Shown one piece after another: positions 10,479 through 22,450 of a DNA stretch of 64,000 bases; position 1 is the stretch's first letter; each line of letters opens with the position of its first letter. The notes below the pieces were generated by a model, which saw nothing but the letters and a program-made list of their open reading frames with translations, made no database searches and was not told where the DNA came from. A program made the translations under genes and the position numbers. Origin of the DNA: Cymbomonas tetramitiformis (taxonomy: Eukaryota; Chlorophyta; Pyramimonadophyceae; Pyramimonadales; Pyramimonadaceae); NCBI GenBank assembly GCA_001247695.2, contig LGRX02035281.1, forward strand, positions 1 through 64,000. Direction: 5' to 3'.

Positions 10479-13400
10479 GCTGCGTGGCGGACACTTCACG
10501 AGCTGCATATTGCACGGTGGTAGTGCCAGTATTTTATTTCCAGCTTTTCACTCTGCCAAAGGCTGCCTTAGCTGAATGACTGAAAGCCTGGAACTTCGGT
10601 CATGCCAGTTCCACAGCTGCCACTAGAGGGCTGGGCCGGCTGCTGAGGCGCATGCTCAGCCTCCGGCAGCAGCGGAGTTCCCAAGCCAGTGGCCTACAGA
10701 GGCCTGCAGAGGCTGAGGAACGTACTCGCGGCAGTCGATCTCCTGTTCAGCGGTGCCTGAAGCCCGGGAAGCTTGGTTGGGTCTGGTGCAGGGTGCCCAC
10801 TTCCCGGACTTCACGGGGAGCGTCCCTCGCGGCGGTTCCACGAGGAGAGGCCAGGAGATGGTCTACGCAACCATGCATAGCGTGGGAAGCGACGGTGCGC
10901 CTGCAAGCCCTTCCTGTGCACCGAATGCATTTCAGAATGGTGTGTGCAAATATCCGTGCTCCTGCACGAGGGACCTGCGGTGCGGCTCCTGATGTGTCAT
11001 GGCAAGTGTTTGATGACACGGAGCCCTGCCTGCGACCAGTGACCCAACAGCTATCAAAGTAGTAAGACAGAGATAGAGCCTCCTGGCGATATTTTTTGTG
11101 TGCCGCTGCCACACCTCTTGCCCCTGTGGGCTGGATAGGCGACCCGACTACCATGCACCGATCCTGCGATTCACATGCTATGCTATCGCCATTGTGACCT
11201 GAGCGGCGAGTTTTGGGTTTACACTCCACAATACGGAAATTCTTCATTCTAGATGCCTGTGCCCAGGCCACCAGTGGCCCGCGGCTTACCCATCTGCTAC
11301 CTCCCCGTCAACTCTGCGTCCTTAGCACCTGTGGGGGATATCATCCAGGGGTGGGGTACAGGCGGCCCCACGCAGGCTTAATTGGCTACAGTGTCCGCAC
11401 CCTGCTCTTGTCTGCTTAGTTCATTCACCCTTCAAGGCAATGCGCGTGACTTCAGTACTCCCTTTCCCACCTTGGTTCGATTTTGCATGAGTTGGAGCAC
11501 ATGTGGGGGAGTAATAGTGTTCAAGGGAGCGTGCAAAGGGCCCATGCGCAGGTATGTCGTGCAGTAGTGAAGGTTTGTTGTAAGCGTGGAGGGTGCATCG
11601 TGGATAGGGTTAGTGGGTTCCTATTTGGTAGGGTTTGCACACTTGTCAATGATACCCTCTGGTTTTTCCTGACGTCCATTGAGAGGAGAGATAGGGAATG
11701 AGAATATCTGCTCTCAGAAGCATCCCTTGAATTTGGCGGGCGGGGCTTTTTCACCCATAATTTGTGCCTTAATTTTTTTTGGGGGTCACCCATGCCAGCA
11801 GTACTTGCGGCGCATGTCACCTGAGTCAGCGCGCCTTACTTCTACGTGCAAAGATGCTTGGCAGTGATTATGAGCCATGTTGTCATCCATGGGTGAGTGG
11901 TTTGCGCCATGGCGCTGCCCTGCTCTTGCATTCTTCCTTCATCCGCTTGGGTGTTGCTGGGCTGGCCTCGGACGACGTTCCTCATGCCATTCGCTTTGTG
12001 GTTCTTTTGCGTGCACTGCCTCTTGAGTTGGCGCTGCGCACTCGTTCCTTTTTCGCGTGTGTTGCAACGAGAGGCGGGCAGCGGTTACATCCATGCGGTG
12101 TGCCGTCCCTCGGTTTCAGTGGGGAGAACTTCGTCTTTGAGTTCGCCCTATTTTCGTTCATTACTTGCTGTGTACATATTGACAGGCCCAACGCTCACCC
12201 TCACTGGTGCAATTTTCTGTGGATTGGCGTCTAAAACATGAGCCATCTATTCTTCCAGCGGTTGGTCACATGTGGTGGCTCAGGGCTTTTCTGTGGGTTG
12301 GTCAGGATATAACTGATGTTTCACGATCCAAATGCGGAATTAGAACATATGGGCGACGAGCACATGGGTGCTCAAGGAGAAGAAGAAGAAGAAGAAGAAG
12401 GAATATGCAGAGCCCAGTACTTGATGGGCATGACCATCTCTCTGCTCACCTCGAGTGACCTTAAGCTCTAGTGTAAATCAATGTGCACCCACAGAAATGT
12501 GATGCATCATTAAACTGTCCTAAATGTGAGTCGGTTGGCTGTGTATGCCATTTCGCAATCTGCGTGGGTTAGATTTGCCACATCGTAGGCAGATGACGAG
12601 ATTCTCTAAATTCGAGTAAACGAGTTATACATGTATGGCTAGATATTGCCGAGCTACGCGAATGCGCGTCTAAAGCTCAAACCGCACTGTGCCACGTCTG
12701 ACAAATGCCTCGCTTTACAAGGGTACAAAGTCCCCAGTCATGACAGTTTGGTGTGGTGTGGGCGGTGTAACGTGTTGCCAGTGCATGCTTGTGTGCTTAT
12801 CCTTGATGATTTGTTGAATAATCAGTCGAAATCCAAGTGCTATGAGGGACACAATTTGTTTTTGCATGTGCTCTACTCACGCCAGGAGCCAAAGGATTCA
12901 GCAAGCACACTCTGGGACGATTATTTGGATTCTCTGGAGCTTCCGTCATGGACCCAAAATAACCTTACTCGGCCACCTGTGTGGGCCATCACTTGCCCGT
13001 ATGCACGTTGAGATAATATTAACAAAGCTGATCCACATCCATCCTCGTTGAGATGATGCCCAAGGCCACCTCCAAACCACCAAGTCTCTGCTTAAAGCTG
13101 CTACCATGTACCGTATCTCCTTCACAACCCCGTGCAACATCCATCTTCCAGTCCACATCCCGACGCGACTTTCCACTGGACGACTTAAAATGATAATGAA
13201 TTCGTACCCCCATTCGTCCTCCAACTAGAGGACCCGCCATCCAACTTATTCGCCATCTTCTCCCCTATCATCGATACTTAAGTCCGTGCACTGTCGTTCT
13301 ATAGTTGAGAACTTCGGGCAGTCGCGCAAAGGGGCCCATATAGGGTCATGCCCCAATACGCGCCCGACATTTTGATGACAAATATCTTGGTACATGTCCA

Positions 13401-13541
13401 TATATGTGTGCCCATCACTGTCCCTATACGTGCCTCGATCGTTTCAAAACACGACTTGACTGTTCGACGTGTGCATATTATCTATATGCGGCATTAGTTT
13501 TTACAGATGGCGTAATAAAATCGGTATTCATACGACATATA
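10479..13541. other. about 3 kb without a supported gene
   Basis: Several ORFs of 100-170 codons overlap on both strands but none has recognisable motifs or a consistent exon chain. There is an AGA microsatellite at about 12,379-12,402. GC content falls towards the right end, where the transposon nest begins. Confidence 0.5.
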
Positions 13542-14369
13542 GTAATGCTCATAAATTAAGGGGCAACGAAAAGCGGGCGTGGTGTCGCCAAGACCGCCCG
13601 AACCTGTCGCTCGCGCATGCGCGCATGTCACCTCGGTCCCATAGAAGGTGTGGCAGTGCGCGAGGCAGCTCGGCTGCTCCCATAAGATGGTGAGTAGACC
13701 GGTTTCAATAAAGTGAGACATTCACTGGGTAGGGATTCTCAAGGGCTCAAGGTCTCAAGCAGCTCAAGTAGTCAAGTAGACTAGTGACACAATAGCGGTG
13801 CCACCTGCGACCAGACCGGCCCAGTGACCAGTTCTCCTTTTGCCTACCTCATGGACCCTGCGTTGATGAAGTGGGGCGCCCGAAAGTCGCGCGTGAAGGT
13901 GACTCCCGAATTTTTCCAAAACCGCCTTATTTTAAATTCTGAAAATCGGAATTAATTTTACCCAATATGCGTCGAAATTGGGAAAATGCCGTGGAGGTCA
14001 GAATAGGGGTGTTTCTGGGGGGTGATCGATGCCTATCGACTAACCATTATATGTCCCCAATATTCCAATTCCAAATGCTACCTGGGGACGACTTTCTGAT
14101 TTTTAAAAAAATCGGCATTCAGCCCCCTCGGCATAACCCCTTAAAAATGGGCATTTGTGCTTGACGCGTGGTCGGCGTGGCAGGCTTGGTCAGGCATGAC
14201 CCGACCCCCCCCTTGTGCGATTTGACTTTATAGTCGTCATTGGTATACATCCTGCATATTCTGATTTCGTGGCAGCCGCATGTAAGCAAGATCCGTGTGG
14301 GTAGGGGGTACATTTTCGAAAAGTGTGTTCGAAATCGCAAAAAAGTGCCCCTTAATTTATGAGCATGAC
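13542..14369. mobile_element. TA-flanked DNA element E, copy 1 (828 bp)
   Basis: It starts GTAATGCTCATAAATTAA and ends with the near-perfect inverse (TTAATTTATGAGCATGAC), giving terminal inverted repeats of about 25 bp with two mismatches. It is bordered by TA at 13,540-13,541 and 14,370-14,371. It is nearly identical to 19,761-20,591. It has no transposase and no convincing ORF, so it is a non-autonomous element. A TA target duplication suits the IS630/Tc1/mariner superfamily, as does the transposase fragment next door, but the pairing is inference. Confidence 0.85.
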
Positions 14370-14371
14370 TA

Positions 14372-15355
14372 TGGGCTTCTTGGGGAAATGGCGATATCGG
14401 TGGGCAAACTTGTGTGTTAAGGTCATTTGTGTTGTTTGAATGCTACCCATGTGAGTTGTGCACATGGCGATATGTTGTATGCCTACCTCAGATCATGTAG
14501 ATAGCCGAAATCTAGCGAGTTTTGTCCAAGGGGGTAGGGTGTAAAATTGCGCGATTTGGGGGTATGCTTTTTCAGGTGGTCCCAACGGTGTCTTCCACTC
14601 CTCTGCCTCAAGTTTCGCCGCCAACACCTCCTCCATCCACCACTCCACGACACAAGAAGCGGTGGGAGTGTGTTCTGAGGTGGGAGGCGATGAAGAAGGC
14701 TGGCGAAGCGCCCAATATATCCGCCATCGCCCGACAATTCAAGGTGAAGCGCGCCTTTGTGACCAAGTGGGTGGACTGTTACCAGAGTACTGGGGGCGTC
14801 AGTGACGGTGCTGTAGGTCGACCTAGTGGGCTTGGCACCCAGAAACTGGGGACGGTAGGCTGTAAGCGAGCTCGTGAACTTGCACAAGGCAAAGATGGTG
14901 ACGAGTTGGACACCAAACGTGTGAAGAAAGCCTTACAACATGAAGGCTATCACCATGTCAGCCGACACACCGTGAGGTAGTGGTGCAGTAGTGGTGCAGT
15001 AGTGTAGAAACCTTGCAGCACCCGTAGTCAAATCGTTCCCCAATGCGATTAAGCATTGCCATGTTGTCAAATAAGTATATCGACACAATTTTAATGCAGT
15101 GTAACCATGTTTCGATTGAAATAATGCCCTTGAACTTGCCGACGCACACACAAAATAAGCAAAAATTGCACGAAATCCCAACTTTGCAGCCCAATATCAA
15201 GAGTTACGGTGCCCATGTGATGAAACGGACAACGAAAATGGATTCCTCGACGTTGAAATACCCCTATATCAACCGACGTGGTCATTATATGCCCCAATGC
15301 TATCCTCAAATGTCTTATTTCCTTCGAAACCCTACTCCGCAGACCAGGATCCCAT
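14372..15355. mobile_element. unit U1 with transposase fragment (984 bp)
   Basis: This is the first of two tandem ~985-bp units between the two E copies. It runs from TGGGCTTCTTGGGG to GACCAGGATCCCA and joins the second unit through a TA at 15,356-15,357. That join equals the empty target site of E. U1 also keeps the empty site (CATTATATG, 15,283-15,291) of the Mutator-like element that interrupts the second unit. Confidence 0.8.
14564..14980 (+). pseudogene. Tc1/mariner-type transposase, N-terminal fragment (copy in U1)
   Basis: The first ATG at 14,564 is used. After a Pro/Thr-rich leader the protein has RWECVLRWEAMKKAGEAP and then the helix-turn-helix NISAIARQFKVKRAFVTKWV, followed by the GRPSG linker and a second winged-helix-like part (DELDTKRVKKALQHEGYHHV). 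This layout matches the paired-like DNA-binding region of IS630/Tc1/mariner transposases. The DDE catalytic domain is absent: the frame ends shortly after VSRHTV, where GTGGTGCAGTA is duplicated. It would bind DNA at most. Confidence 0.75.
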
Positions 15356-15548
15356 ATGGGCTTCTTGGGGAAATGGCGATATCGGTGGGCAAACTTGTGT
15401 GTTAAGGTCATTTGTGTTGTTTGAATGCTACCCATGTGAGTTGTGCACATGGCGATATGTTGTATGCCTACCTCAGATCATGTAGATAGCCGAAATCTAG
15501 CGAGTTTTGTCCAAGGGGGTAGGGTGTAAAATTGCGCGATTTGGGGGT

Positions 15549-15983
15549 ATGCTTTTTCAGGTGGTCCCAACGGTGTCTTCCACTCCTCTGCCTCAAGTTT
15601 CGCCGCCAACACCTCCTCCATCCACCACTCCACGACACAAGAAGCGGTGGGAGTGTGTTCTGAGGTGGGAGGCGATGAAGAAGGCTGGCGAAGCGCCCAA
15701 TATATCCGCCATCGCCCGACAATTCAAGGTGAAGCGCGCCTTTGTGACCAAGTGGGTGGACTGTTACCAGAGTACTGGGGGCGTCAGTGACGGTGCTGTA
15801 GGTCGACCTAGTGGGCTTGGCACCCAGAAACTGGGGACGGTAGGCTGTAAGCGAGCTCGTGAACTTGCACAAGGCAAAGATGGTGACGAGTTGGACACCA
15901 AACGTGTGAAGAAAGCCTTACAACATGAAGGCTATCACCATGTCAGCCGACACACCGTGAGCCGGGCGTTACCATTAGCCTAG
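15549..15983 (+). pseudogene. Tc1/mariner-type transposase, N-terminal fragment (copy in U2)
   Basis: Same reading as the copy at 14,564, with the helix-turn-helix and GRPSG linker. It extends slightly further, through VSRHTVSRALPLA, before TAG, and so represents the less damaged 3' junction. No DDE domain follows. The two copies are tandem paralogues created by duplication of the whole unit. Confidence 0.75.
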
Positions 15984-16789
15984 TGGTGCAGTAGTGTAGA
16001 AACCTTGCAGCACCCGTAGTCAAATCGTTCCCCAATGCGATTAAGCATTGCCATGTTGTCAAATAAGTATATCGACACAATTTTAATGCAGTGTAACCAT
16101 GTTTCGATTGAAATAATGCCCTTGAACTTGCCGACGCACACACAAAATAAGCAAAAATTGCACGAAATCCCAACTTTGCAGCCCAATATCAAGAGTTACG
16201 GTGCCCATGTGATGAAACGGACAACGAAAATGGATTCCTCGACGTTGAAATACCCCTATATCAACCGACGTGGTCATTATATGGGAAAAAAGGTTATCGA
16301 GGAATAGAAAAGTGCAAAATGGGGAATAGAAATTTCGATCTGTTTTTGGGGAATAGATTATATGTCACATGTAACCATGCTTAATTCAATCGAGCGCCAA
16401 AAAAACAAAATACAAGCAGTTTGACTAGCACACTCCCCAACACTTCACAGCCATGGAGGACCAGGAGGAGAAAAATGTAGCATGAAGCATAATTTTTTCC
16501 ACCATTCGATTCTAAAGCGTTTGTATTCATTAGGTGAATACCTTTCGTTTGAACTATCGATTGGCCCCATCCGCAACCGCATCAGCTTAGCCTTCGCGAC
16601 TGCAAGCTAAGTTGGTGCGGTGTGAGATGGTTTCAACCACTTGCGGCTTTGCATAATAGGGGTTTTCGTGAGAATCTTCTCACGAAACTTGGCAGTGATA
16701 TTGTTCATATCAATATCAGTGCACCCTCAAGAGCATATGGCAAGCCGTTGAGTATATTAAAGACGGCCGCGTGCTGGCATGATGCCTTT

Positions 16790-17540
16790 TGGGTTTGAAA
16801 CCCAAACCCAAGCATGCCAAACAGCGAAGGGCTTCCCGTGAGTTCCAGCGCACGTAACTTTGCAAAATATATTGATAAGATGCATATATTTCACTTTTCT
16901 GAAGTGCAAGGTTTGCGATAGCTTGTGCGCGAAGTTAACATATCATTTCTTTGACCCAGATTTATGAGTTTGTATATCACGCTAAAATCTGTGTCAAAGA
17001 AATAGTAATACCATTTTGTGCACAGACTTTCTTAGACCTTGTGCTTCGAATATATCAAAGATAAATATCTTGGCAATATTTCTACGCAGTTACGTGCGCT
17101 AGAACGCACGGGAAGCCCTTCGCTGTTTAGCATGTATTGGGTTTGGAAACATTCGAACCCAAGCCCAATAGATCTGCCAAAGAAATAAATTGATGGTTTT
17201 GCCAACAAGTTATCTCAAACCTTGTGCTTCTGAGAACTGAAAGATATGTGTCTTGTAAATATTTGTGCATAGTTTCGCGCGCTATAACGCACGGGAATTG
17301 CTTTTCAGTTTGGCATGTATTGGGTTTGGGTAAACTCGAACACAAACCCAATAAATCTCCAAAGAAATAAATTGATGGCTTCGTGCACAAGGCTTTTGAG
17401 GCCTTGGGCCTTTGGCAACTAAAAGATATATATCTTAGTAATACTTTTGCAAAGTTACGGGCGCTGGAACTCACGGGAAGCCCTTTGCTGTTTGGCATGT
17501 TTGGGTTTGGGTTTGCATGTACCCAAACCCATGATGTGTA
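16790..17540. repeat. diverged ~180-bp tandem repeats inside the Mutator-like element
   Basis: About four units share ACGTGCGCTAGAACGCACGG, then GAAGCCCTTCGCTGTTTGG, a GGGTTTGG...CCAAACCC hairpin, AAAGAAATAAATTGATGG and a TAAAAGATATATATCTTAG-type palindrome. The same block is present in copy B at about 54,310-55,060. The 123-codon minus-strand frame over it is a by-product of the repeats. Confidence 0.75.
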
Positions 17541-17881
17541 GCACGCGTTTTGCGCATAGCTGACATCAGAGGTTGTGCGTTTGAGGGTGCACCAATATTG
17601 CTGTTAGCAATATTGGTGCCAAGTATCGTGCGCTAGAACGCACGAGAACCCCTCCGCTGTTTGAGTTTTGATGCGATGTGCATGAAAGTTATAAGGGCCT
17701 CTCAGCTTAGCTCGCAGTCGCGACTGCAAACTGAGCTGATGCGGCCACGGCTCAGTCAAGAGCTAAAAAACTCCTACCTAAGAGTCTAAATGATATATCT
17801 TTGTGCATTACGAACGTTGGAAAATGTTTTCCCAATCTAATTTACTCGCAAACAGTGTGGGCAATCATACGTGCAGTGAAA

Positions 17882-17941
17882 TATTCACGGCCGTGAATTT
17901 AATATTCACGGCCGTGAATTTAATATTCACGGCCGTGAATT
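17882..17941. repeat. three tandem perfect palindromes ATTCACGGCCGTGAAT
   Basis: The 16-bp perfect palindrome occurs three times with TTA-type spacers, giving three equal sites for a dimeric DNA-binding protein or small cruciforms (inference). In copy B (about 55,384-55,443) the last one is mutated. Confidence 0.9.
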
Positions 17942-18053
17942 CCAGATTCGGGAGGGCGTAAACCGTACGTTTAGGGCTCTACAGTATGTGAGAACTGAAG
18001 TCGGCTTGGTTGCAAAGACCTGTCTGGTATTTTCTCTAAGTATTTTCAGACGT

Positions 18054-18346
18054 TCCCAAAGTGACCAAAAACCGAACGATCGACGATCGAACGGTTTTTG
18101 GTCACTTTGGGAGTGAGATCGTGAGTTTAGGCTTGGTGACAACACGCAAAACAACACTGAGTATTTTCAGACGCGTTCCCAAAGTGACCAAAACCCGAAC
18201 GATTGGCGATCGAACGGTTTTTGGTCACTTCGGGAGTAAGATCGCGAGTTTAGGCTTGGTGACAACACTGAGTATTTTCAGACGCGTTCCCAAAGTGACC
18301 AAAAACCGTTCGATCGCCGATCGAACGGTTTTGGTCACTTTGGGAG
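18054..18346. repeat. three long hairpins in tandem inside the Mutator-like element
   Basis: TCCCAAAGTGACCAAAA and its inverse flank an inner CCGAACGATCG-type stem, giving inverted repeats of about 58 bp at about 18,054, 18,178 and 18,290. They are separated by ~65-bp direct repeats containing GAGATCGTGAGTTTAGGC and GAGTATTTTCAGACG. Copy B has two hairpins (about 55,552 and 55,680), so the number varies. Confidence 0.85.
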
Positions 18347-19760
18347 TGAGATCGTGAGTTTCTAAGGCTTGGTGACAACACGCGAGACAACACTCAGTGT
18401 TTAAGTATTACCAGTGTTTAAGTATTACCGTCTGAAAATACTTGGAGAAAATACTCACTGTTTGATTTGTTAAATATGCAATTTTAACTAAAGGCGGAAG
18501 GCTTTCTCTCCGGGAGTGTGCCCCTGTCCAGCGAAATAAAGATCTCTAAGATTGTATACTAATCTGAGTAATCCTTTGCTTCAAAATATTATCACATATT
18601 CCTACTTAGTATGATGTGGGTACCCGTTTCGCAAAGAAGATGAAACCCCATAGCGCAACTATTGCGGGTTTCAAATTCCTTAAATTCCACCCGCTTCCGC
18701 CAAATGAACGCGTCATCCCACAACGAGATGTGTGGTTGACCGTTCAGTTTGTGCAATTTGTTTAGGGAAAACAACGCATACGAAATACTATTTTTGCTAA
18801 CGCTTCCCTCATCCGTTGCCCAGGCTCTCTTGCAAACGAGCGCGCGAATGAGGGAAGAAACGCCTAGCGGAAACGTGGACGCGGTTGACATCCGCGTTTC
18901 CGCTAGAGGTGAAATTGCACTGCCAAACGGCAGTATGTGTTTATTATGCTTATATGATATGCGTGATATGTTCATGCTGTGCAGGATGCGTCCCTGTTGG
19001 GCGTGAGTCGAGTTGGCTGGCTCGAATCACGCCCATTACCCCCCTCTCAAGACCCGTCCAGCATCCTAGATTCCGAACGGATCTTGCTTCCAACCCTTTC
19101 TAATTTAAGCAGAATTGCCTGCACACTCGGTATCGTGGTCAGGAACTCGCGTAGCATTACGTATCTCGTTCGATGAAAGCCACGTACGGTACCTGGTTCA
19201 ACGAAAGCCACGTATCTGGTTCAACGAAAGCCCTGTATCTAGTTCAATGAAAGCCCCGTATCTGGTTCAATGAAAGCCCCGTAATCTTGCTTGCGCAAAA
19301 AAAGTTGTTCCTAACACTTATTATATATGTAGTCAACTGTACAAGGGAACCGTGGAAAGCAAGGGCAACGCATCACCTTTCATTTTTTATGGAGAATCTT
19401 TTACCCTGTCCTTTTTCTTGAATAGAGGATAATAAAATGCATACCATCAGTGTGTTCAACAGTACATCGATACCCGCCGTTGTCGCAAGAAAGGCACACC
19501 CTGCCGTACTTTTTCGGAGGCTTCCTCATGTTTGCAATAACCAAGTGAACCGAGGTGGGGTGGGGGGGAAAATTCAAACGGTGATATTAGACGCATATGC
19601 ATGTGTCACAAACCTATTCCCCAAAAACAGATCGAAATTTCTATTCCCCATTTTGCACTTTTCTATTCCTAAATCATTATGCTACCCATTATATGCCCCA
19701 ATGCTATCCTCAAATGTCTTATTTCCTTCGAAACCCTACTCCGCAGACCAGGATCCCATA

Positions 19761-20591
19761 GTAATGCTCATAAATTAAGGGGCAACGAAAAGCGGGCGTG
19801 GTGTCGCCAAGACCGCCCGAACCTGTCGCTCGCGCATGCGCGCATGTCACCTCGGTTCCATAGAAGGTGTGGCAGTGCGCGAGGCAGCTCGGCTGCTCCC
19901 ATAAGATGGTGAGTAGACCGGTTTCAATAAAGTGAGACATTCACTGGGTAGGGATTCTCAAGGGCTCAAGGTCTCAAGCAGCTCAAGTAGTCAAGTAGAC
20001 TAGTGACACAATAGCGGTGTCACCTGCGACCAGACCGGCCCAGTGACCAGTTCTCCTTTTGCCTACCTCATGGACCCTGCGTTGATGAAGTGGGGCGCCC
20101 GAAAGTCGCGCGTGAAGGTGACTCCCGAATTTTTCCAAAACCGCCTTATTTTAAATTCTGAAAAATCGGAATTAATTTTACCCAATATGCGTCGAAATTG
20201 GGAAATGCCGTGGAGGTCAGAATAGGGGTGTTTCTGGGGGGTGATCGATGCCTATCGACTAACCATTATATGTCCCCAATATTCCAATTCCAAATGCTAC
20301 CTGGGGACGACTTTCTGATTCGAAAAAAAAAATCGGCATTCAGCCCCCTCGGCATAACCCCTTAAAAATGGGCATTTGTGCTTGACGCGTGGTCGGCGTG
20401 GCAGGCTTGGTCAGGCATGACTCGACCCCCCCTTGTGCGATTTGACTTTATAGTCGTCATTGGTATACATCCTGCACGATTCTGATTTCGTGGCAGTCGC
20501 ATGTAAGCAAGATCCGTGTGGGTAGGGGGTACATTTTCGAAAAGTGTGTTCGAAATCGCAAAAAAGTGCCCCATTAATTTATGAGCATGAC
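19761..20591. mobile_element. TA-flanked DNA element E, copy 2 (831 bp)
   Basis: Nearly identical to 13,542-14,369 and in the same orientation, with TA at 19,759-19,760 and 20,592-20,593. Its left flank (GGATCCCA) together with the right flank of copy 1 (TGGGCTTC) rebuilds the U-U junction. Confidence 0.85.
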
Positions 20592-20593
20592 TA

Positions 20594-21229
20594 TAAATAC
20601 GAATAGCGGGAAAAGACAAAGGCGACATAAACTTAGACAGCTCGGTTTTCCATATATATAGCGGCAATTTAAAATCTGTTACGGCAGGGGAAAATATTGT
20701 CAAGTCGGGAGGGAAATATATATGAACATGAACCAGACGGAGCGAGAAGGGGTCACAGATAATAATATATAATGTATATATATATATATATATATTTTGT
20801 ATACTTCCTATCGTACCACGTTCAGGAAAGTGATAAGCAAAATAGGAGCACCCACCAAAAGAAAAGCAGGCCCTGGAAGACAATCAGGACGGTAGCAACC
20901 ACCGCGGGAGGAAAGATCAATTCGACTGCGCAAGGATGCCAAAAGTGAGTGGCCTGAATATCTCAAGCTGTGATATACGTGGGCACACCTCAGAAAGCCT
21001 CTTGATGTCAAAATGCACGTACAAAAAGTACTCCTCCTTGCAATTACGTCACGTGGAATTGGCAAACTGTCCAGCACTTGGGACGCTGGATGTATGCTTA
21101 CAGAACTCCAAATGAAATGTGGATACACTGAGCGGACCTTATTAGCGTAGTAACTCTGCACGAGATGTACGATGACTGTCATACACGACATAATAACAAT
21201 CACCGTACGGGATGCAACAAACGAGTACG
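20594..21229. other. no gene seen
   Basis: Contains a (TA)n microsatellite at about 20,772-20,795. ORFs on the minus strand show no recognisable motifs. Confidence 0.5.
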
Positions 21230-21659
21230 TGTGCTAGGAAGCAAGCACAAGAGCAAGAAAAATGGCTGAGTACAAAACGCAAGAGTACTCAGTACGGAGT
21301 ACAGTAGGACCGATCAGAATGATGTTGATGTGAGGTGCCTAGTCTGTTGTACGGAGTACTCAGTACAGTTGAGTTATGGAAAGAGTTCATGAATGTATGA
21401 GAACTCGAAGTGTAACCAGTTTCGGAGATGAGATCTGAACTGAAAAGTGTAACATAAAAAGTAAGAAACTGTAACCGCTGTATATTGTGTAATGAAAGCA
21501 TACACTGAAAGCATACTAGGAAGAATAACGAAATCGTATTCCGAATAGTGGACCAACCGTATAGTATCGAAAACATACCTCGTGCGGTCGTTTAATAAGT
21601 AGAAATAGATAAGTCCGAAACCGTAAAGAAGAGGATAAGCAAGGGTGTAGACTCTCACA
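21230..21659 (+). repeat. LTR-like repeat, left copy
   Basis: Starts TGTGCTAGGAAGC and ends TCTCACA. It shares TACTCAGTACGGAGTACAGT, GATGTGAGGTGCCTAG and CATACCTCGTGCGGTCGTTT with the right copy. The TACGGAGTACT palindrome appears several times. Confidence 0.65.
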
Positions 21660-22089
21660 AAATGGTAATTAGTCCGTTTTTTCGCGTTGCTTCCTTGATG
21701 TTTTGCGCAAATTCTGATTGAATGCAACCTTACCTCGCGTGATTAGCTAGCCTAGACCGTTCTACGAAATCGAGAATGCCTGTTCTTGTGCTTGCGTTTC
21801 GCGGCGTTGGTTGTGTTTGAGGGTTCCAGGTACTCTTGGGGCCGCGTTGGCGTGAAGGAATTCAGCCCGACGACAATCTTTTAAGGTGCGCGCGTTGCCC
21901 CTTCTCTTGGCACGCATACGCACGCACGCATACGCCGTAATTTCGGCACTCCGCAGGTACTAGAATCTCAAATCGTCTCGGATTTTCAGCAATTTCGACC
22001 CTTTGCGGCGGAAGCGCTGCGCAAATTTTTTAAAATTTGCGTAGCTTTTGCTGAATTTCGGGGTCGGTTTGGGATCTTGAGTGCCTCTA

Positions 22090-22450
22090 GTTTTAGTCCT
22101 CTAGTCCCCTCTATTCCGGAAATTGTCGAGCTTCGGCCGGTGTAAGCTGCTTGTGCTCGCGCACAAGTGGTAAATTTCTGAAGGCGGGTGCTAGTTGCCG
22201 CGCGTGGCGTGAGGCGCTTCCAATTGATTAGATTACACGCATACCACGCATAATGTTTTCGGATGGAGCTTTAATTTTCTAGTCCCCTCTTCTCCGGAAA
22301 TTACCGCGCTTCGGCCGGTGTAAGCTGCTTGTGCTCACGCACGAGTAGTGAATTTCTGAATCGGCGGGTGCTGGTTACCGCGCGTGTCGTATAGCACCTC
22401 CAATTAGTTAGATCGCACACATAGCACGCATATGATGTATTCGGATGGAG
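22090..22450. repeat. diverged ~185-bp tandem duplication
   Basis: TCTAGTCCCCTCT, CTTCGGCCGGTGTAAGCTGC and GGATGGAG recur in order in two adjacent units. It lies inside the candidate LTR element. The ORF from 22,432 starts at its right end and is Gly/Arg/Ser-rich with no recognised domain. Confidence 0.65.

Larger units (their letters stand above)
16284..19686. mobile_element. Mutator-like non-autonomous element, copy A (3403 bp)
   Basis: It is flanked by a perfect 9-bp duplication, CATTATATG (16,275-16,283 and 19,687-19,695), and U1 shows the single empty site. The ends start GG and finish CC. Just inside lie long inverted repeats containing GGAATAGAAAAGTGCAAAAT and GATCTGTTTTTGGGGAATAG. 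A 9-bp duplication with long terminal repeats is the mark of the MULE superfamily. No transposase is recognisable. A 99-codon minus-strand frame (within 18,592-18,975) is identical in copy B, but the DNA there is nearly identical too, so that is weak evidence for coding. Confidence 0.9.
15358..19758. mobile_element. unit U2, interrupted by a Mutator-like element
   Basis: This is the second U copy. Without the inserted element and its 9-bp duplication it is about 989 bp. It is nearly identical to U1 except at the end of the transposase fragment, where U2 has GCCGGGCGTTACCATTAGCC in place of a duplicated GTGGTGCAGTA. It ends at GGATCCCA and is followed by TA and E copy 2. Confidence 0.8.

Noticed and set aside
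18592..18975. A genuine protein encoded by the Mutator-like element
   Set aside because: The 99-codon core is identical in both copies, but the DNA is nearly identical throughout and the frame overlaps a long palindrome (CTAGCGGAAACG...CGTTTCCGCTAG). There is no motif and no independent sign of selection.
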